This document shows positions 60,163-61,537 of a stretch of 61,537 nt of DNA, in pieces. Numbering within the stretch: the stretch's first letter is position 1; every line of letters starts with the position of its first letter. Under the pieces are notes generated by a model. That model ran no database searches. It had not been told where the DNA came from and worked only from the letters and a program-made list of their open reading frames with translations. Source of the stretch: QQWI01 sp964522015. Lineage in GTDB: Bacteria > Bacillota > Clostridia > Peptostreptococcales > Acidaminobacteraceae. The translations under genes were made by a program, and so were the position numbers. Location of the stretch: NCBI GenBank assembly GCA_964522015.1, contig CAZFST010000029.1:1-61537 (forward strand), read 5' to 3'.

Positions 60163-61221
60163 ATGAGTCGCTTTCTAGTCTATCCTTATACTCTTGCGAG
60201 TATAGGGCTTGTAAAAACACTAATTGCCTTGCAGGTGGATTATGAAGTTGCTGTATTGGATGGCAACGAACTTGTTGGAAAGGATTGGGCATATATATGC
60301 AACCAAACTGCAACAGGTAAAATAATACAGGCAATAGGGAGTATAAATGTAGATGATTATAAATATATCCTTTACTTAAATGAAGCGGTCAATGACAAAA
60401 ATGAATTTGACTCTCTGTATTTAAGTCAGATAGCGTCATTTTCTAGTAAAATAATTAATCATCAAGATTGGCTTGAATGTCTTACGTTAGATAATCAAAT
60501 GTACACTAAAACGAATAAATCAAATCATATCATACAAAATGTTAAAAAGTCTCTGCATTACAATTGCATGACGCCATGCGTATTTGTCTGTGGAATAACA
60601 GATTACGGCGATGCGCATGAGATTGCTTTGCTGTTAAAAGTGGAGTTTATGCACCGTGGATATAATGTGGCTCTGATTAGTAATGATGAACATGCAAAAT
60701 ACATCGATGGTGTTAAATTTCCAAAATCACTTGGGAGCATTAACTACACCCCGATAGAACAAATTACAACATTAAATCAACAATTAGAAGGAATTATTCA
60801 GCAGAAAAGTCCTGACTTAGTTATAATGATGCTACCATTTAATGCAAATCCATTCCGCGGCACCTATGCCAGATACAATGAAATTTATTTGAATATGGTG
60901 AAGTGCTCTGTACTTCCAGACTATATTATTATGGCATTACCTGCAGAATATGCCCAAATAACGACAGAACAGAGTATTAGCCGATATTGCGATAGAAATC
61001 TAGGGAAATCAGTCGATGCTATACACTTTACTAATATCCAAATTGTCAGTGAAGAGGATGATGTTGCCGATAGTATATGCTATGTAGATATTAATAGGTA
61101 CGATTCATCAATAGAGAATTTTGAACGCTCATCACCTTGTCTTACGACCAGTTTAAGAAATAATGCATACTACGTAGAATTAACAGATGATATAATCAAC
61201 AAGTTATCTCGAGAGGTTTAG
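60163..61221 (+). CDS. Peptide maturation system protein (TIGR04066-like)
   Basis: 352 residues, starting directly after the maturase stop. MSRFLVYPYTLASIGLVK and a first domain with GNELVGKDWAYICN are followed by a P-loop-less Rossmann-like second half (CVFVCGITDYGDAHEIALLLKVEF, SPDLVIMMLPFNANPF, PDYIIMALPAEYAQIT). It resembles the TIGR04066 family that accompanies CcpM maturases in Clostridium. The activity is unknown. The base composition is more A/T-rich than the housekeeping genes, consistent with horizontal gain of the whole cluster. Confidence 0.7.
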   Translation: MSRFLVYPYTLASIGLVKTLIALQVDYEVAVLDGNELVGKDWAYICNQTATGKIIQAIGSINVDDYKYILYLNEAVNDKNEFDSLYLSQIASFSSKIINHQDWLECLTLDNQMYTKTNKSNHIIQNVKKSLHYNCMTPCVFVCGITDYGDAHEIALLLKVEFMHRGYNVALISNDEHAKYIDGVKFPKSLGSINYTPIEQITTLNQQLEGIIQQKSPDLVIMMLPFNANPFRGTYARYNEIYLNMVKCSVLPDYIIMALPAEYAQITTEQSISRYCDRNLGKSVDAIHFTNIQIVSEEDDVADSICYVDINRYDSSIENFERSSPCLTTSLRNNAYYVELTDDIINKLSREV

Positions 61222-61223
61222 AA

Positions 61224-61481
61224 ATGGACATGAAAGATGAATTCAGCATACAGGCAATTAATAAAATATCCTCTTGGTTAAAACTTGATCAAGAGATGGT
61301 ATATAAACATCTTGATTCTTCGTTGTTTCACAAGCCATTTGATTTAAAACCTGAAGATCTTTTGTACCTATACTTCTGTTTGAAGACTGATTATCCAATT
61401 GTCAGCAACAAACAGAAGGAAATTGTGGAAGGGGGGCTTGGTACGATTAGAAAAGTCATCAATATAATTGCCCATAAATAA
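61224..61481 (+). CDS. Acyl-carrier-related peptide maturation protein (TIGR04067-like)
   Basis: 85 residues, GAGAGG before ATG 61224, 2 bases after the previous stop. It is a small helical acidic protein with LKLDQEMVYKHLDSSLFHKPFDL in the place of the ACP four-helix fold. The DSL phosphopantetheine Ser of true ACPs is only loosely matched (LDSSLF). Proteins of this size and position in CcpM clusters are called acyl-carrier-related; whether it carries a prosthetic group is open. Confidence 0.65.
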   Translation: MDMKDEFSIQAINKISSWLKLDQEMVYKHLDSSLFHKPFDLKPEDLLYLYFCLKTDYPIVSNKQKEIVEGGLGTIRKVINIIAHK

Positions 61482-61482
61482 G

Positions 61483-61537
61483 GTGTCATCCGTCAAATTA
61501 GAAGCACCAGGACTCAACACATTATATGATCCAAATA
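61483..61537 (+). CDS. Start of a further gene of the RiPP cluster (cut by window end)
   Basis: GTG 61483, 1 base after the previous stop, opens a frame MSSVKLEAPGLNTLYDPN that runs to the window edge. The residue composition is protein-like and operon-style spacing supports it. The ribosome binding site is weak. Too short to name; an export, protease or further maturation protein would be expected. Confidence 0.4.
   Translation, partial: MSSVKLEAPGLNTLYDPN

Overview
The window reads as chromosomal DNA of an anaerobic, amino-acid-fermenting Firmicute of the class Clostridia. The grounds are strong AGGAGG-type ribosome binding sites, a T-box leader, a cre site, veg, sigma-54-driven PTS and amino-acid operons, a complete arginine deiminase pathway and the coenzyme-B12 lysine fermentation operon. 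No rRNA, tRNA or CRISPR array was seen. I do not assign a genus.

Layout. 1-3.0 kb is mobile/toxin debris: an IS110-family transposase remnant, an array of structured repeats, an orphan colicin-E9-type HNH DNase domain with its Im-type immunity protein, and an Rhs/YD-repeat fragment. 3.1-8.8 kb holds a large secreted protein (minus strand) and a binding-protein/histidine-kinase pair. 8.8-10.9 kb is trpS behind a Trp T-box, with two small envelope proteins. 11-18 kb is a sugar PTS: a dedicated HPr, a LevR-type regulator with a cre site, and a mannose-family PTS with two IIA-like and two IIB-like genes. HPr and the PTS operon each have a -24/-12 promoter. 18.0-18.6 kb is gene-free and dense in DnaA-box-like motifs. 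18.6-29.9 kb is mostly housekeeping and transport: DUF1294, a CopZ-like protein, MATE, PepF, MFS, a GHKL kinase, NfeD plus SPFH, Lrp, a TIM-barrel protein, a cysteine-less glutaredoxin-like protein, a YkgJ-like protein and Veg. 30-33.6 kb is arcA-argF-arcC. 33.7-37.9 kb is a c-di-GMP enzyme and a chemoreceptor. 38-41.6 kb is ispE-gntR-ddl-DUF1934 and a small ArgRS-like protein.

41.7-51 kb is the lysine fermentation locus: a RocR-like sigma-54 activator, then kdd-kamA-kamB-kamC-kamD-kamE behind a -24/-12 promoter. A palindrome, TGCCGA-N4-TCGGCA, occurs twice before the regulator gene and once 85 bp upstream of the promoter, so it is probably the activator's binding site. kce and kal, which complete the pathway, are not in the window. 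51-54 kb is accessory: an AbiE-type toxin-antitoxin pair and a 5'-truncated AlbA-type regulator. 54.1-57.1 kb is an ECF-like sigma factor (with an apparent in-frame stop) and an MFS exporter.

57.2-61.5 kb is the most interesting part: a 45-residue secreted peptide gene converging on, and overlapping, a PlcR/Rgg-type (HTH plus TPR) regulator, and divergently a radical-SAM/SPASM peptide maturase of the clostridial Cys-rich-peptide (CcpM) type with its two usual partner proteins. This looks like a quorum-sensing-linked RiPP locus whose precursor lies outside the window or has not been recognised. All functional calls rest on reading motifs by eye; no search was run.
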